From an uncultured Pseudomonadota bacterium (GTDB lineage: Bacteria > Pseudomonadota > Alphaproteobacteria > Rs-D84): a stretch of DNA of 13,770 bases. The stretch lies in assembly GCA_947169505.1 (NCBI GenBank), contig CAMVPZ010000012.1, forward strand, positions 1 through 13,770. The letters are read 5' to 3'. The notes under the pieces were generated by a model. That model was not told the origin of the DNA and did not search any database. It saw only the letters and a program-made list of their open reading frames with translations. The position numbers were made by a program, and so were the translations under genes. Of the stretch, positions 5,787-12,916 are shown piece after piece (the stretch's first letter is position 1; every line of letters starts with the position of its first letter).

Positions 5787-7475
5787 ATGAAAGATTTATC
5801 CAAAGATTTATTTAACCCATTATCTGGCGAAGATTTTGTCCAGATGTTTGATAAAAATTATGGCACCCAAGAAACTTTACAAGGATATGCTACAAAAGGA
5901 ACCGTCAAAGACATCCGTGGCGATTTTGCTTTTGTAGACGTTGGTTTAAAATCCGAAGGTCGTATTCCTTTAAAAGAATTTGGTGCATCTGTCCCTTCTG
6001 TTGGCGATATCATCGACGTTTTCGTTGAAAGATACGAATCCCGCGAAGGAACGGCTGTATTGTCTTATACCAAAGCACGTGCTGAAAAAGCATGGAAAGA
6101 TTTGGAAAAGACTGTTGCCGAAGGTATCGATCCAGAAGGTACAATTATTGATGTTGTTCGTGGTGGTTATACTGTCGACATCAATGGTGTGTTCGCATTT
6201 ATGCCATCCAGCCAGGTCGACCATAAACCGGTACGTGATGCCAAATCTTTAATCGGCTTAAAAGACAAATTCCGTGTATTAAAAATGGATGCTTTGCGTA
6301 CAAACGCAATCGTATCTCGTCGTGCTATCCAAGCTGATACAATCGCTGCACAACAAAAAGAAGCAATGAAAAACATTTCATTGGGTGCAGTTGTCGAAGG
6401 TACAGTCAAAAACATCACAGATTATGGTGTGTTTGTTGATTTGGGTGGTATCGATGGATTGTTGCACGTCACAGATTTATCTTGGAAACGCATCAATCAT
6501 CCACGTGAATTGGTTCACGTCGGCGAAAAAATCAAGGTCAAAGTTATTCAATTTGATCCAGAATCTCATCGTATTTCTTTGGGTGCAAAACAATTGGAAG
6601 AAGATCCTTGGGAAACCGCTTCCAAAGCATTCAATGTTGGTGATACAGTGACCGGCAAAGTTGCATCTTTGACAGATTACGGCGCATTCATTGATTTGGG
6701 CAACAATATCGAAGGCTTGGTCCATATGTCTGAATTGTCTTGGACAAACAAAAACATTCACCCAAGCAAAGTTTTGCAAAACGGTCAAGAAATCAACGTT
6801 GTTGTTTTGGATATTGACCAAGAAAAACGTCGTATTTCATTGGGTTATAAACAATTGCAACCAAATCCATGGAAAGAATTTGCTGAAAACCACAAAGTTG
6901 GCGATGTTATTACTGGCCCAATTAAAAACACAACTGAATTTGGTTTGTTTGTTGCATTGACACCAGAATTAGACGGTATGATTCACATTTCTGATTTGTC
7001 TTGGAATAAACTGGACGAAGAAGAATTGAAGAAATTCGTTCGTGGCCAAGAAGTGACAGCGAAAATTTTGGATATTAATCCAGAAAAAGAACGTATCACA
7101 TTGGGTATTAAACAATTAACAGAAAACGCAGAAAGCAACGCAACAACTTTGAAAAAGGGCGCTGTGGTATGCGGAACCGTTTCTGAAATCACACCAGATG
7201 AATTAATCTTGGCTTTGCCTGGTGACGTACGTGGAACAATCCGTAAAACAGATTTGTCTCGCGAAAAGAACGAACAAGATACTTCCAAATACAGCATCGG
7301 TGATTCTGTGGAAGCATCAGTTGTTTCTGTTGATGGCAACAATGTAAAATTGTCTGTCCGTGCATTACAAGTGACATTGGAAAAACAAGCCGTCAAAGAA
7401 TTTGCAAACGAAGCAGATTCTGGCTCTGTTTTGGGTGATATCTTGGGTGCTGCAATCGAAAACAGTAAAAAATAA
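5787..7475 (+). CDS. rpsA: 30S ribosomal protein S1 (six S1 domains)
   Basis: RNA-binding ribosomal protein that recruits and unwinds mRNA for initiation. The 562 residues (E. coli 557) contain six S1/OB-fold repeats at about 35-97, 115-180, 200-268, 286-355, 371-443 and 456-527. Repeats 3-5 are the most typical (for example NITDYGVFVDLGGIDGLLH at 209-227 and SLTDYGAFIDLGNNIEGLVH at 294-313). Repeats 1 and 2 bind the ribosome rather than RNA in the known family. An in-frame stop (TAA, 5778-5780) three codons before the ATG fixes 5787 as the first possible start. No Shine-Dalgarno sequence precedes it (TTATAAATTCTC), as in other S1 genes. A structured leader lies upstream. A 12-base tandem repeat at the start encodes KDLS-KDLF. 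In many proteobacteria rpsA follows cmk; here it stands alone with a terminator. Confidence 0.97.
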   Translation: MKDLSKDLFNPLSGEDFVQMFDKNYGTQETLQGYATKGTVKDIRGDFAFVDVGLKSEGRIPLKEFGASVPSVGDIIDVFVERYESREGTAVLSYTKARAEKAWKDLEKTVAEGIDPEGTIIDVVRGGYTVDINGVFAFMPSSQVDHKPVRDAKSLIGLKDKFRVLKMDALRTNAIVSRRAIQADTIAAQQKEAMKNISLGAVVEGTVKNITDYGVFVDLGGIDGLLHVTDLSWKRINHPRELVHVGEKIKVKVIQFDPESHRISLGAKQLEEDPWETASKAFNVGDTVTGKVASLTDYGAFIDLGNNIEGLVHMSELSWTNKNIHPSKVLQNGQEINVVVLDIDQEKRRISLGYKQLQPNPWKEFAENHKVGDVITGPIKNTTEFGLFVALTPELDGMIHISDLSWNKLDEEELKKFVRGQEVTAKILDINPEKERITLGIKQLTENAESNATTLKKGAVVCGTVSEITPDELILALPGDVRGTIRKTDLSREKNEQDTSKYSIGDSVEASVVSVDGNNVKLSVRALQVTLEKQAVKEFANEADSGSVLGDILGAAIENSKK

Positions 7476-7492
7476 TTTCGATTATTTTTAAT

Positions 7493-7523
7493 AAAAAATC
7501 CCACTTTTTTGTGGGATTTTTTT
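7493..7523 (+). terminator. Intrinsic terminator after rpsA
   Basis: A 12-bp perfect stem (AAAAAATCCCAC, 7493-7504, with GTGGGATTTTTT, 7511-7522), a loop of six T, and a T-run. Confidence 0.92.
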
Positions 7524-7564
7524 ATGTTTAATGATAAAATTAAAAAGCAAGAAAAGGATTCATT

Positions 7565-8122
7565 ATGACAAAACCAGAAATGATTGTTTTTATGGGTGGG
7601 CAAGGCTCAGGTAAGGGGACTTTTGCCAATTTATTATTAAAAGAACATGACTTTAATTACGTAGAAGCGGGCGCAATTTTGCGGCAAATGCCAAAAGATT
7701 CCGCAATTTATCAAAAAATTACACGTGGCGAATTATTAACAGATACCGAATTGTTTCCAATAATTGCAAATTATATAAAAACAGACAAAGATTTAATCTT
7801 GGATGGATTTCCACGCACAATGGGTCAGGCAAAATGGTTGGTTGAAAATTATGCTGATAAATTTGATATAAAAATTATCTTTTTAAATATCAGCGAAGAA
7901 ACAATGTTGGCACATATTCAAAACAGAATAAAAGAGGGCGGAAATCGTCCGGACGACAATGATGAAACCGCTGTACGCAAACGTATTGCCGCATTCAAAT
8001 CAACAACTATGCCGGCAATAGAATGGCTTTCACAACAACCAAACATTATTTTTTACAACATAAAATTACCAAGTGATGATATAGACACAAATTTCAATTA
8101 TATAAAACAACATACCCAATAA
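7565..8122 (+). CDS. Adenylate-kinase-like nucleoside monophosphate kinase, short form
   Basis: Predicted P-loop kinase that transfers phosphate from ATP to a nucleoside monophosphate, most likely AMP. The 185 residues are the short form without the zinc-binding LID insert. Walker A is GGQGSGKGT (11-19), the NMP-binding DGFPRT is at 80-85, and the short lid region has Arg128 and DDND (130-133) followed by RKRI (138-141). The family core motif normally read as STGDMLR is EAGAILR here (34-40): the Arg is kept but the Thr and Asp are lost. The lid reads GGNRPDDND instead of the usual GRxDD. So it is divergent, and could be a second adenylate kinase or act on another nucleotide. In many bacteria the housekeeping adk sits beside secY in the ribosomal protein cluster, which this locus is not. 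AAAAGGA (7552-7558) precedes the ATG. A TAAAAT at 7535-7540 may be a -10 box, without a clear -35. Confidence 0.85.
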   Translation: MTKPEMIVFMGGQGSGKGTFANLLLKEHDFNYVEAGAILRQMPKDSAIYQKITRGELLTDTELFPIIANYIKTDKDLILDGFPRTMGQAKWLVENYADKFDIKIIFLNISEETMLAHIQNRIKEGGNRPDDNDETAVRKRIAAFKSTTMPAIEWLSQQPNIIFYNIKLPSDDIDTNFNYIKQHTQ

Positions 8123-8145
8123 AAAATCGCCAAACGGCGATTTTT
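8122..8145. terminator. Bidirectional terminator shared by the adk-like gene and corA
   Basis: A 10-bp perfect stem (AAAAATCGCC, 8122-8131, with GGCGATTTTT, 8136-8145) and a 4-base loop. It has A-runs and T-runs on both sides, so it can terminate the adk-like gene on the plus strand and corA on the minus strand. The gap between the two stop codons (8123-8147) is only 25 bases and almost entirely this hairpin. Confidence 0.9.
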
Positions 8146-8147
8146 AC

Positions 8148-9032
8148 TTAAAACACACGGCGTCTGGCGATGGTATATAACCCATATCCAATCAACAAAA
8201 TCATTATAGATATAAATATCACGATGGCTGTATGTGCATTTTCAGTATATGGCAACTCCATATTCATGCCATAATAACCAACCAAAACACTTGGTACCAT
8301 CAAAATAATATTCCACACAGTCAACCGATTAATGTAAGTGTTTGAATCAATATTAATCACACTTTCAAAAGTTTCTTTGATTGATTTTAACATCTTACTA
8401 TAACTGGTCACAACTTCAATTGCCTGATTAAATTCAATTCGGGTATCTTCTGCCAATTCTTGATTGTCTTCATCTTTTACAAAGCCACGCATTTTATCAA
8501 TTTTATCCATAACGGTTAAATTACCCTTTAACGAAGCCATATAAAGCGTATAGGCATTTTCAACCTCTAACAATTGCATCAGTTCTTGTTTACGAATACG
8601 TTCCTGTAAAGTTTTTTTAGATGCCAAAACTTTTTTATTTAATTCTTTCAACGCACGCAAATAAGATTCAGCGATATACCAAATTATATTTAAAATGAAA
8701 GTTTCACGAGAATTCATTTCATCGTCTTTGATTTTATCCAACATATCGCATCTTTTACGACACACAGTGATAACGTGCTTGCTTGAATAAATAATAGACA
8801 ATGGTTCAGTATGCCACGTGGTATCAACTTCACGATTAGTAATTGGAAAACGTACAATTATAACTTTGTAATCATCTTCGATTTCAATACGTGGTTGTTC
8901 ATCCATATCTAAAATATCAGATATAGTATCTTCATCTATCTTATATTCATTTAATAAACGTTCAAAATCTTCGTGATCTGGGTTTCCAACATTAACCCAA
9001 GAGAATGTTTTTAACTTTTTTGTATCAAACAT
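8148..9032 (-). CDS. corA: CorA-family magnesium/cobalt transport protein
   Basis: Inner-membrane pentameric channel for Mg2+ (and Co2+ or other divalent ions). The 294 residues have a soluble N-terminal domain (1-235) with a long charged helical region (about 115-225), then two membrane helices at the C terminus (about 238-254 and 267-288) with the family signature YGMN (254-257) between them, and a basic cytoplasmic end (ARRRVF). The signature is followed by MELPY rather than the more usual FxxMPE-type loop, so ion preference is uncertain. The start at 9032 has AGGAGA directly upstream on the minus strand. An in-frame ATG at 9110 would add 26 residues unlike CorA and lies upstream of that binding site, so it is rejected. 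It converges on the adk-like gene and diverges from acpS. Confidence 0.92.
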   Translation of the reverse strand: MFDTKKLKTFSWVNVGNPDHEDFERLLNEYKIDEDTISDILDMDEQPRIEIEDDYKVIIVRFPITNREVDTTWHTEPLSIIYSSKHVITVCRKRCDMLDKIKDDEMNSRETFILNIIWYIAESYLRALKELNKKVLASKKTLQERIRKQELMQLLEVENAYTLYMASLKGNLTVMDKIDKMRGFVKDEDNQELAEDTRIEFNQAIEVVTSYSKMLKSIKETFESVINIDSNTYINRLTVWNIILMVPSVLVGYYGMNMELPYTENAHTAIVIFISIMILLIGYGLYTIARRRVF

Positions 9033-9072
9033 CACATTCTCCTTTGGTTTCGTATGTTTTTTATTCTTTGGA

Positions 9073-9100
9073 ATTTTATCATAACATATTAAAAAATCAA
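9073..9100 (-). promoter_or_regulatory. Probable corA promoter
   Basis: On the minus strand TTGATT (9095-9100) and TAAAAT (9073-9078) are separated by 16 bases. Transcription would start near 9066 and give a leader of about 34 bases that includes the strong AGGAGA binding site. No Mg2+-sensing leader of the M-box type could fit in so short a leader. Confidence 0.6.
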
Positions 9101-9138
9101 CACTTTTCAATTTGTATTTATATGATTATATTTTTTAC

Positions 9139-9168
9139 TTGCACGAATCGGTGAAATATTACTAGTAT
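9139..9168 (+). promoter_or_regulatory. Weak candidate acpS promoter containing a GAATC site
   Basis: TTGCAC (9139-9144) and TAGTAT (9163-9168) with an 18-base spacer form a weak sigma70-like promoter. GAATC (9145-9149), a GANTC site of the kind methylated by CcrM in many Alphaproteobacteria, follows the -35 box directly. The promoter call is tentative. Confidence 0.35.
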
Positions 9169-9199
9169 TCGCATGAATAATAAAAAAGGAAGGATTTCA

Positions 9200-9574
9200 A
9201 TGATACTAGGAATTGGAATTGATTTGGTAGAAAGCGACAGATTTTTGGATTGGTCTGCTTTTAAAAAACAACGCATATTCACAAAAAAAGAATTGGAATA
9301 CGCAAACAATGACAATGCCAGAAGTGAAAAACATTTGGCTAATTTCTGGGCTGCCCGCGAAGCAACATTAAAAGCATTGGGAACCGGATTCGGTGATAAT
9401 ATTTCTTTTTCTGATATATCTGTTGTTCACGATGATAATGGACGACCAGAATTACTTATCGCCGGTGGCGCTAAAAGCGCATTAAAAGAATTGGCTGGCC
9501 CAGACGCACATATAATGTTGTCCATTTCTGATCAAGATAATTTTTCTGCGGCGGTGGTTGTAATCGAAAAATAA
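9200..9574 (+). CDS. acpS: Holo-[acyl-carrier-protein] synthase
   Basis: Transfers the phosphopantetheine arm of coenzyme A to apo-ACP, activating it for fatty acid synthesis. The 124 residues begin MILGIGIDLVE with metal-binding Asp8, continue with RIFTKKELEYA (25-35), and carry FWAAREATLKALGTGF (49-64) with catalytic Glu54 and Lys58. Length and motif order are those of the AcpS family. The ending LSISDQDNFSAAVVV has Asp111 where many members have His (SLSH), a minor deviation. The ATG at 9200 has a strong binding site AAGGAAGGA (9186-9194). An ATG at 9173 would add nine residues upstream of that site and is rejected. In many proteobacteria acpS follows pdxJ or sits near lepB and rnc; here it stands alone between corA and the gcrA operon. 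Confidence 0.94.
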   Translation: MILGIGIDLVESDRFLDWSAFKKQRIFTKKELEYANNDNARSEKHLANFWAAREATLKALGTGFGDNISFSDISVVHDDNGRPELLIAGGAKSALKELAGPDAHIMLSISDQDNFSAAVVVIEK

Positions 9575-9587
9575 AAAATATTCATAA

Positions 9588-9617
9588 AAAGAACCGCCAT
9601 AAAAATGGCGGTTCTTT
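9588..9617. terminator. Bidirectional terminator shared by acpS and the gcrA operon
   Basis: A 13-bp perfect stem (AAAGAACCGCCAT, 9588-9600, with ATGGCGGTTCTTT, 9605-9617), a 4-base loop, and T-rich sequence on the 3' side of both strands. It lies between the stops of acpS (9574) and the convergent 721-residue gene (9622), and is the strongest stem in the window. Confidence 0.93.
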
Positions 9618-9621
9618 CTTA

Positions 9622-11787
9622 TTATTCATAATATAATTCTGCTTGTTCTTTTTGATATTGTGCTTCTTCTGCATCAAAGAAAGGATTATCAACATATTCA
9701 GTTTCCATGTCTTCTGTTTCTTCGACAAATTCTTGTTCATTTGCATAGTCAACGTCTACTTCTGGTTCATAAATAACATCGGCACTTTCACTATCAGTAT
9801 TCACTTCGACATAATCGTCTTCTGCAATAAACATTTCATCATATTTTGAGCCTGGTTCATACACAGGCTTTTTTGCCAAAACATCTTCTTCTGAAACATT
9901 TGAATCCAAAATTTCTTCTTGTCCAGACCCCGTCACACGAGCAGGCACATCACCAACAACCTGAGGTGCAACAGGTTCTTGCACACTAGGTTCTTCTTCA
10001 TAAATTACTTCCTGTTCTTCTTTTGCGGGCGTCGTTTCTTCTGTGATAGAAACTTTTTCTGTTGGTTTTTCATCCAAAAACAACGGCATATCATCAACTT
10101 CTTCCACTGTTTGAACTTTTTGCGTTGTTTTTTTCTGTTTTTTCACATTAAAGGTATTTTGTTTATCCGTGTTTTCTGTTTTTTCAACTTGTTCAGCCAC
10201 CGGAGTTAATACAGGAACACCAACTTTAACTTTTTTCTGGTACAACCACAAAGTAAACACAGCCAACACAATCAAAAGAATCAACAGCAAATAATACGTG
10301 AATGTAGGTTTTGTGTTTTTAACATAAACATCTTCTATTAAACCGGGTCTTTCAAATTGTGGTGTTTGTTGCGATGCCGGCATAACAGGGGCAGGTGATT
10401 TTGGTGCCACAGGCTCCGGCATAACAACATTTTTTTCTTCTTCTGTATGTTCTTCTATTTTCTCGTTAAATACCGGTTCTTGTTGCCGTGCATTTTGCAA
10501 CACAGGTTCCGGAATAAAAGTTTCTTGTTCTTCAAAATCTTCTTGTTCATTAACAACCGGAACAATTTCATCTTCTTCAAATTTTTCCGGTGTCATCATT
10601 TGATATTCTGGAATATTTTCTATAGACGTCATAGATTCCAAAACAGGTTTTTCGGTTTTTTCTTCTGTTGTTCCTTCCACCGTTTCTTCTGTTGTAATCA
10701 TATCTTTGTTTAACACAGGTGCATCATCTTTACCATTTTCATCATCAATTACACCAGGCGCTTTAAAACTTATCGGTTTGAAAGCGATATCATCATTTAA
10801 AATTTTTGGATCTTGGTTGAACAAAGGTTTAACATCATTTTGGGTTTCTTCTTCGACTGTTTCTTCTTCAACCAAATCGTTATCGTCATCATTGACAACT
10901 TTTTCATTATAATCCATGACTTCCATTTCCTTTTCTTCATTTGATTCTTTGTCATCAAAAACAGGCTCAATAATTTGTGGTAAAGATTCTTTCTTTTCCA
11001 CTTTTGCAACCCGGTTTTTTGGCGCAACAATCAAAGAATCTTTTTTGTTCGCTGTTTGTTCAATATCTTCTGTCGATTGATTTAATAAATCACTTGCCAA
11101 TTCTGCATCCACAGTCGCCGTTTCCAAACGACGTTGTGCAGACTTTAATCTTTCTTTGGCACGATTTAATTTTTCGTTTGTCGCTTCTATCTGGGATTCC
11201 AACTTTAAAATTTTGGCCGCAGATTGTTTCGTTGGCACACGACCAATTCCTTTTTTAGCCTCTGTTAATTTGGCACGCAAAGTTTTTAATCGTGTCTGTA
11301 ATCTAACAATAGATTCTTTGGTTTTCACAATCGTAGTATTTGTTTTTGCAATTATTTCATTTGCCACATTCAATCGCATCATAGCACTGTGTCGCACCGC
11401 AGAATCACGCAAAATTGATAATTGTTTTAACGCATCATCCAAAGAATCACCCGAATTATACGCCTTTATCAAATTATCATAAACACCCAATCCAGAATAT
11501 TCGATATCTAATTTTTGATATTTGTTGTCTTGTTTAGGTCGAATCGTTTCCAAATCAACCCCATAATCCCCAGATAATATTTCATCCCATTTTTTATCAC
11601 CATCAGGATTTATAACCAACAAAACATTTGGCTTACGAGAATTTATCGTATTATCCAAAACAAACACTAAATTATCACTTGAATCATAAAAAGCATTTAT
11701 TTCATTACCATCAACATCATACGGTCGCATAATCAAAGAACCGTAATTTGTTATGGAATTATTAAAATCTTCTCTCTCGCCAATCAT
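9622..11787 (-). CDS. Acidic coiled-coil single-span membrane protein of unknown function, in operon with gcrA
   Basis: I do not recognise the family. The 721 residues show four parts. Residues 1-125 look folded (GNEINAFYDSSDNLVFVLDN, then KPNVLLVINPDGDKKWDEIL). A Lys/Arg/Glu-rich coiled coil spans about 140-245 (SIVRLQTRLKTLRAKLTEAK and KLNRAKERLKSAQRRLETAT). A long acidic, disordered stretch runs from about 250 to 485, rich in Glu, Asp and Pro. One membrane helix lies at about 496-517 (FTYYLLLILLIVLAVFTLWL). After it comes a Lys-rich stretch and a second very acidic tail ending QKEQAELYYE. There is no N-terminal signal peptide. Basic residues flank both sides of the helix, so orientation is uncertain; the coiled coil is probably cytoplasmic. 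The ATG at 11787 has GGAG (11795-11798) upstream. It starts 18 bases after the gcrA stop and ends at a strong terminator, so it is the second gene of the gcrA operon. A scaffold or envelope-anchoring role is only a guess from architecture. Confidence 0.85.
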   Translation of the reverse strand: MIGEREDFNNSITNYGSLIMRPYDVDGNEINAFYDSSDNLVFVLDNTINSRKPNVLLVINPDGDKKWDEILSGDYGVDLETIRPKQDNKYQKLDIEYSGLGVYDNLIKAYNSGDSLDDALKQLSILRDSAVRHSAMMRLNVANEIIAKTNTTIVKTKESIVRLQTRLKTLRAKLTEAKKGIGRVPTKQSAAKILKLESQIEATNEKLNRAKERLKSAQRRLETATVDAELASDLLNQSTEDIEQTANKKDSLIVAPKNRVAKVEKKESLPQIIEPVFDDKESNEEKEMEVMDYNEKVVNDDDNDLVEEETVEEETQNDVKPLFNQDPKILNDDIAFKPISFKAPGVIDDENGKDDAPVLNKDMITTEETVEGTTEEKTEKPVLESMTSIENIPEYQMMTPEKFEEDEIVPVVNEQEDFEEQETFIPEPVLQNARQQEPVFNEKIEEHTEEEKNVVMPEPVAPKSPAPVMPASQQTPQFERPGLIEDVYVKNTKPTFTYYLLLILLIVLAVFTLWLYQKKVKVGVPVLTPVAEQVEKTENTDKQNTFNVKKQKKTTQKVQTVEEVDDMPLFLDEKPTEKVSITEETTPAKEEQEVIYEEEPSVQEPVAPQVVGDVPARVTGSGQEEILDSNVSEEDVLAKKPVYEPGSKYDEMFIAEDDYVEVNTDSESADVIYEPEVDVDYANEQEFVEETEDMETEYVDNPFFDAEEAQYQKEQAELYYE

Positions 11788-11805
11788 AGGATTACTCCAT
11801 TGTTT

Positions 11806-12360
11806 TTATTTTTTCTTTGGTGGGGTTAATTGATAAGCCTGACGACAATGTTCATAGCAATATGGTTTTCCCGAAAACACAGTTTCCCCACAAAAATGGA
11901 AATTATCAGAATCAGGATCCCCAATTGGCCACCGACATTGATTTTGTTTTAAATTCGCCATTTGCAAAGCATGTTGAATCAACAATTCGTGCAAAGCCAA
12001 ATCTTTTTTCGTTTTTTTCGAAGCCGTTTTTACAACAGGCTTTTCTTTGACTGTCGCTTTGACCACAGTTTCTTTTTTGGTCGATACTGTTTTTTCTTTG
12101 ACGCTTTTTTTCGCAGCCACTACAGGCTTTGTTTTCTTTACAACAACCTTTTCTTTAAGCTTTTTTGTTTTTGTTGACGTTTTGACAGTCTTTTTAGTTT
12201 CGACGTCCGCAGCTTTGGAATTCCAGCCCAAACGATTCAATTTACCAACCACTGCATTTTTGGACATGCCCAATTTTTTACCCATTTCCGCAGTCGACAA
12301 GCCTTTGCCAACCAAGGCTTTTAATTTTTTCAGCATACCGCTGTCCCAACCTTTGCTCAT
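11806..12360 (-). CDS. gcrA: GcrA-family cell cycle regulator
   Basis: GcrA is an alphaproteobacterial transcription factor. In Caulobacter it binds sigma70-RNA polymerase and favours promoters with CcrM-methylated GANTC sites, controlling cell-cycle genes. The 184 residues fit: an N-terminal helix-turn-helix (GWDSGMLKKLKALVGKGL then STAEMGKKLGMSKNAVVGKL, 4-40, ending in NRLGW), and the conserved C-terminal block CRWPIGDPDSDNFHFCG (142-158) with GKPYCYEHCRQAYQ (164-177), including Cys142, Cys157, Cys168, His171 and Cys172. Between them (about 50-122) lies a Lys/Thr/Val/Ala-rich linker resembling a histone H1 tail. Caulobacter GcrA is about 173 residues, so total length is normal. AAGGGA (12370-12375 on the complement) lies upstream of the ATG at somewhat long spacing. 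A membrane protein gene follows after 18 bases. No ccrM is present in the window. Confidence 0.93.
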   Translation of the reverse strand: MSKGWDSGMLKKLKALVGKGLSTAEMGKKLGMSKNAVVGKLNRLGWNSKAADVETKKTVKTSTKTKKLKEKVVVKKTKPVVAAKKSVKEKTVSTKKETVVKATVKEKPVVKTASKKTKKDLALHELLIQHALQMANLKQNQCRWPIGDPDSDNFHFCGETVFSGKPYCYEHCRQAYQLTPPKKK

Positions 12361-12393
12361 AATAAAAAATCCCTTGTTTTTATATCGAATATA

Positions 12394-12423
12394 ATTGTAT
12401 CATAAAAACGAATCGAAAGGCAA
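12394..12423 (-). promoter_or_regulatory. Candidate gcrA promoter containing a GANTC site
   Basis: On the minus strand TTGCCT (12418-12423) and TACAAT (12394-12399) have an 18-base spacer. A GANTC site (12410-12414) lies in the spacer just after the -35 box. GcrA of Caulobacter acts at promoters with such methylated sites, so feedback is possible but not shown. A TATAAT at 12390-12395 on the plus strand overlaps this -10 box and might serve the divergent prepilin peptidase gene, but no -35 box accompanies it. Confidence 0.4.
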
Positions 12424-12433
12424 GAGAGAAAAC

Positions 12434-12898
12434 ATGATTTATTATATATTTTTTTCGTTGGTGTTAATTGGCGCTGGATTTTGCGCTTATCGTATGGCGA
12501 CGGCGGATTTGCGGCGCAGGATTATCCCAGACGTGTACCTGTTTCCGTTCCTTTTTGCAGGATTATTGACTGCAACATTTTTTCCATGGCCGATTACGAT
12601 TGCCGATTCGGTTGTTGGTGGTGCTATGGGATACTGTCTGGGCTTGATAGTGGGCTTTATATTTGAACACTTTGCCAAGAAAGCAGAAAAATACCCACCA
12701 ATTGGTATGGGGGATATAAAACTATTGGGGGCTGGCGGAATATGGCTTGGCACCATGGGATTGGGAATTGCCATGATTATATCTTGTGTGTTGGCATATC
12801 TTTGGAATTGGAAAAGACGTGAAAAATATGTTCCATTTGCACCGTTCTTTTTAATTGGCGGATTTTTGTCTTTGATTATAATGCAATTTTTGATATAA
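12434..12898 (+). CDS. A24-family prepilin peptidase, short CpaA/TadV-like form
   Basis: Predicted inner-membrane aspartic protease that removes the basic leader from prepilins or pseudopilins. The 154 residues are mostly membrane helices, about five or six. The two catalytic aspartates of the family are visible: Asp25 in TADLRRRIIPD and Asp94 in the GxGD motif (GMGD, 91-94, followed by IKLLGAGGIWLG). VPFAPFFLIGGF (133-144) matches the FxPF-type end of the family. It lacks the N-terminal methyltransferase domain of PilD, so it resembles CpaA/TadV of tight-adherence or Flp pili. Whether this genome has Tad genes cannot be seen here. The ATG at 12434 has AAGAGAG (12422-12428) upstream; a TTG at 12395 would add 13 charged residues and is rejected. 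The next gene begins 18 bases after its stop, so the two are probably one operon. Confidence 0.88.
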   Translation: MIYYIFFSLVLIGAGFCAYRMATADLRRRIIPDVYLFPFLFAGLLTATFFPWPITIADSVVGGAMGYCLGLIVGFIFEHFAKKAEKYPPIGMGDIKLLGAGGIWLGTMGLGIAMIISCVLAYLWNWKRREKYVPFAPFFLIGGFLSLIIMQFLI

Positions 12899-12916
12899 TA
12901 AAAAAACAAGGAAAGG

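Noticed and set aside
5790..5813. Tandem 12-base repeat (AAAGATTTATCC-like) at the start of rpsA
   Set aside because: Two copies only, encoding KDLS-KDLF; consistent with ordinary coding sequence and not a regulatory repeat.
6983..7603. 206-residue open frame on the minus strand
   Set aside because: It lies antisense to the 3' part of rpsA, contains the terminator in its N-terminal part, and has no protein-like composition; an artefact of rpsA codon usage.
9033..9110. Upstream in-frame ATG that would lengthen corA by 26 residues
   Set aside because: The strong AGGAGA site belongs to the ATG at 9032, and the longer start would lie upstream of the predicted transcription start.
9163..9170. 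Small palindrome TACTAGTA region before acpS
   Set aside because: Only 8 bp and in A+T-rich DNA, so expected by chance.
10447..11482. Several plus-strand open frames opposite the 721-residue gene
   Set aside because: They are Phe/Ser/Cys-rich shadows of Glu/Lys codons in the real minus-strand gene and have no binding sites.
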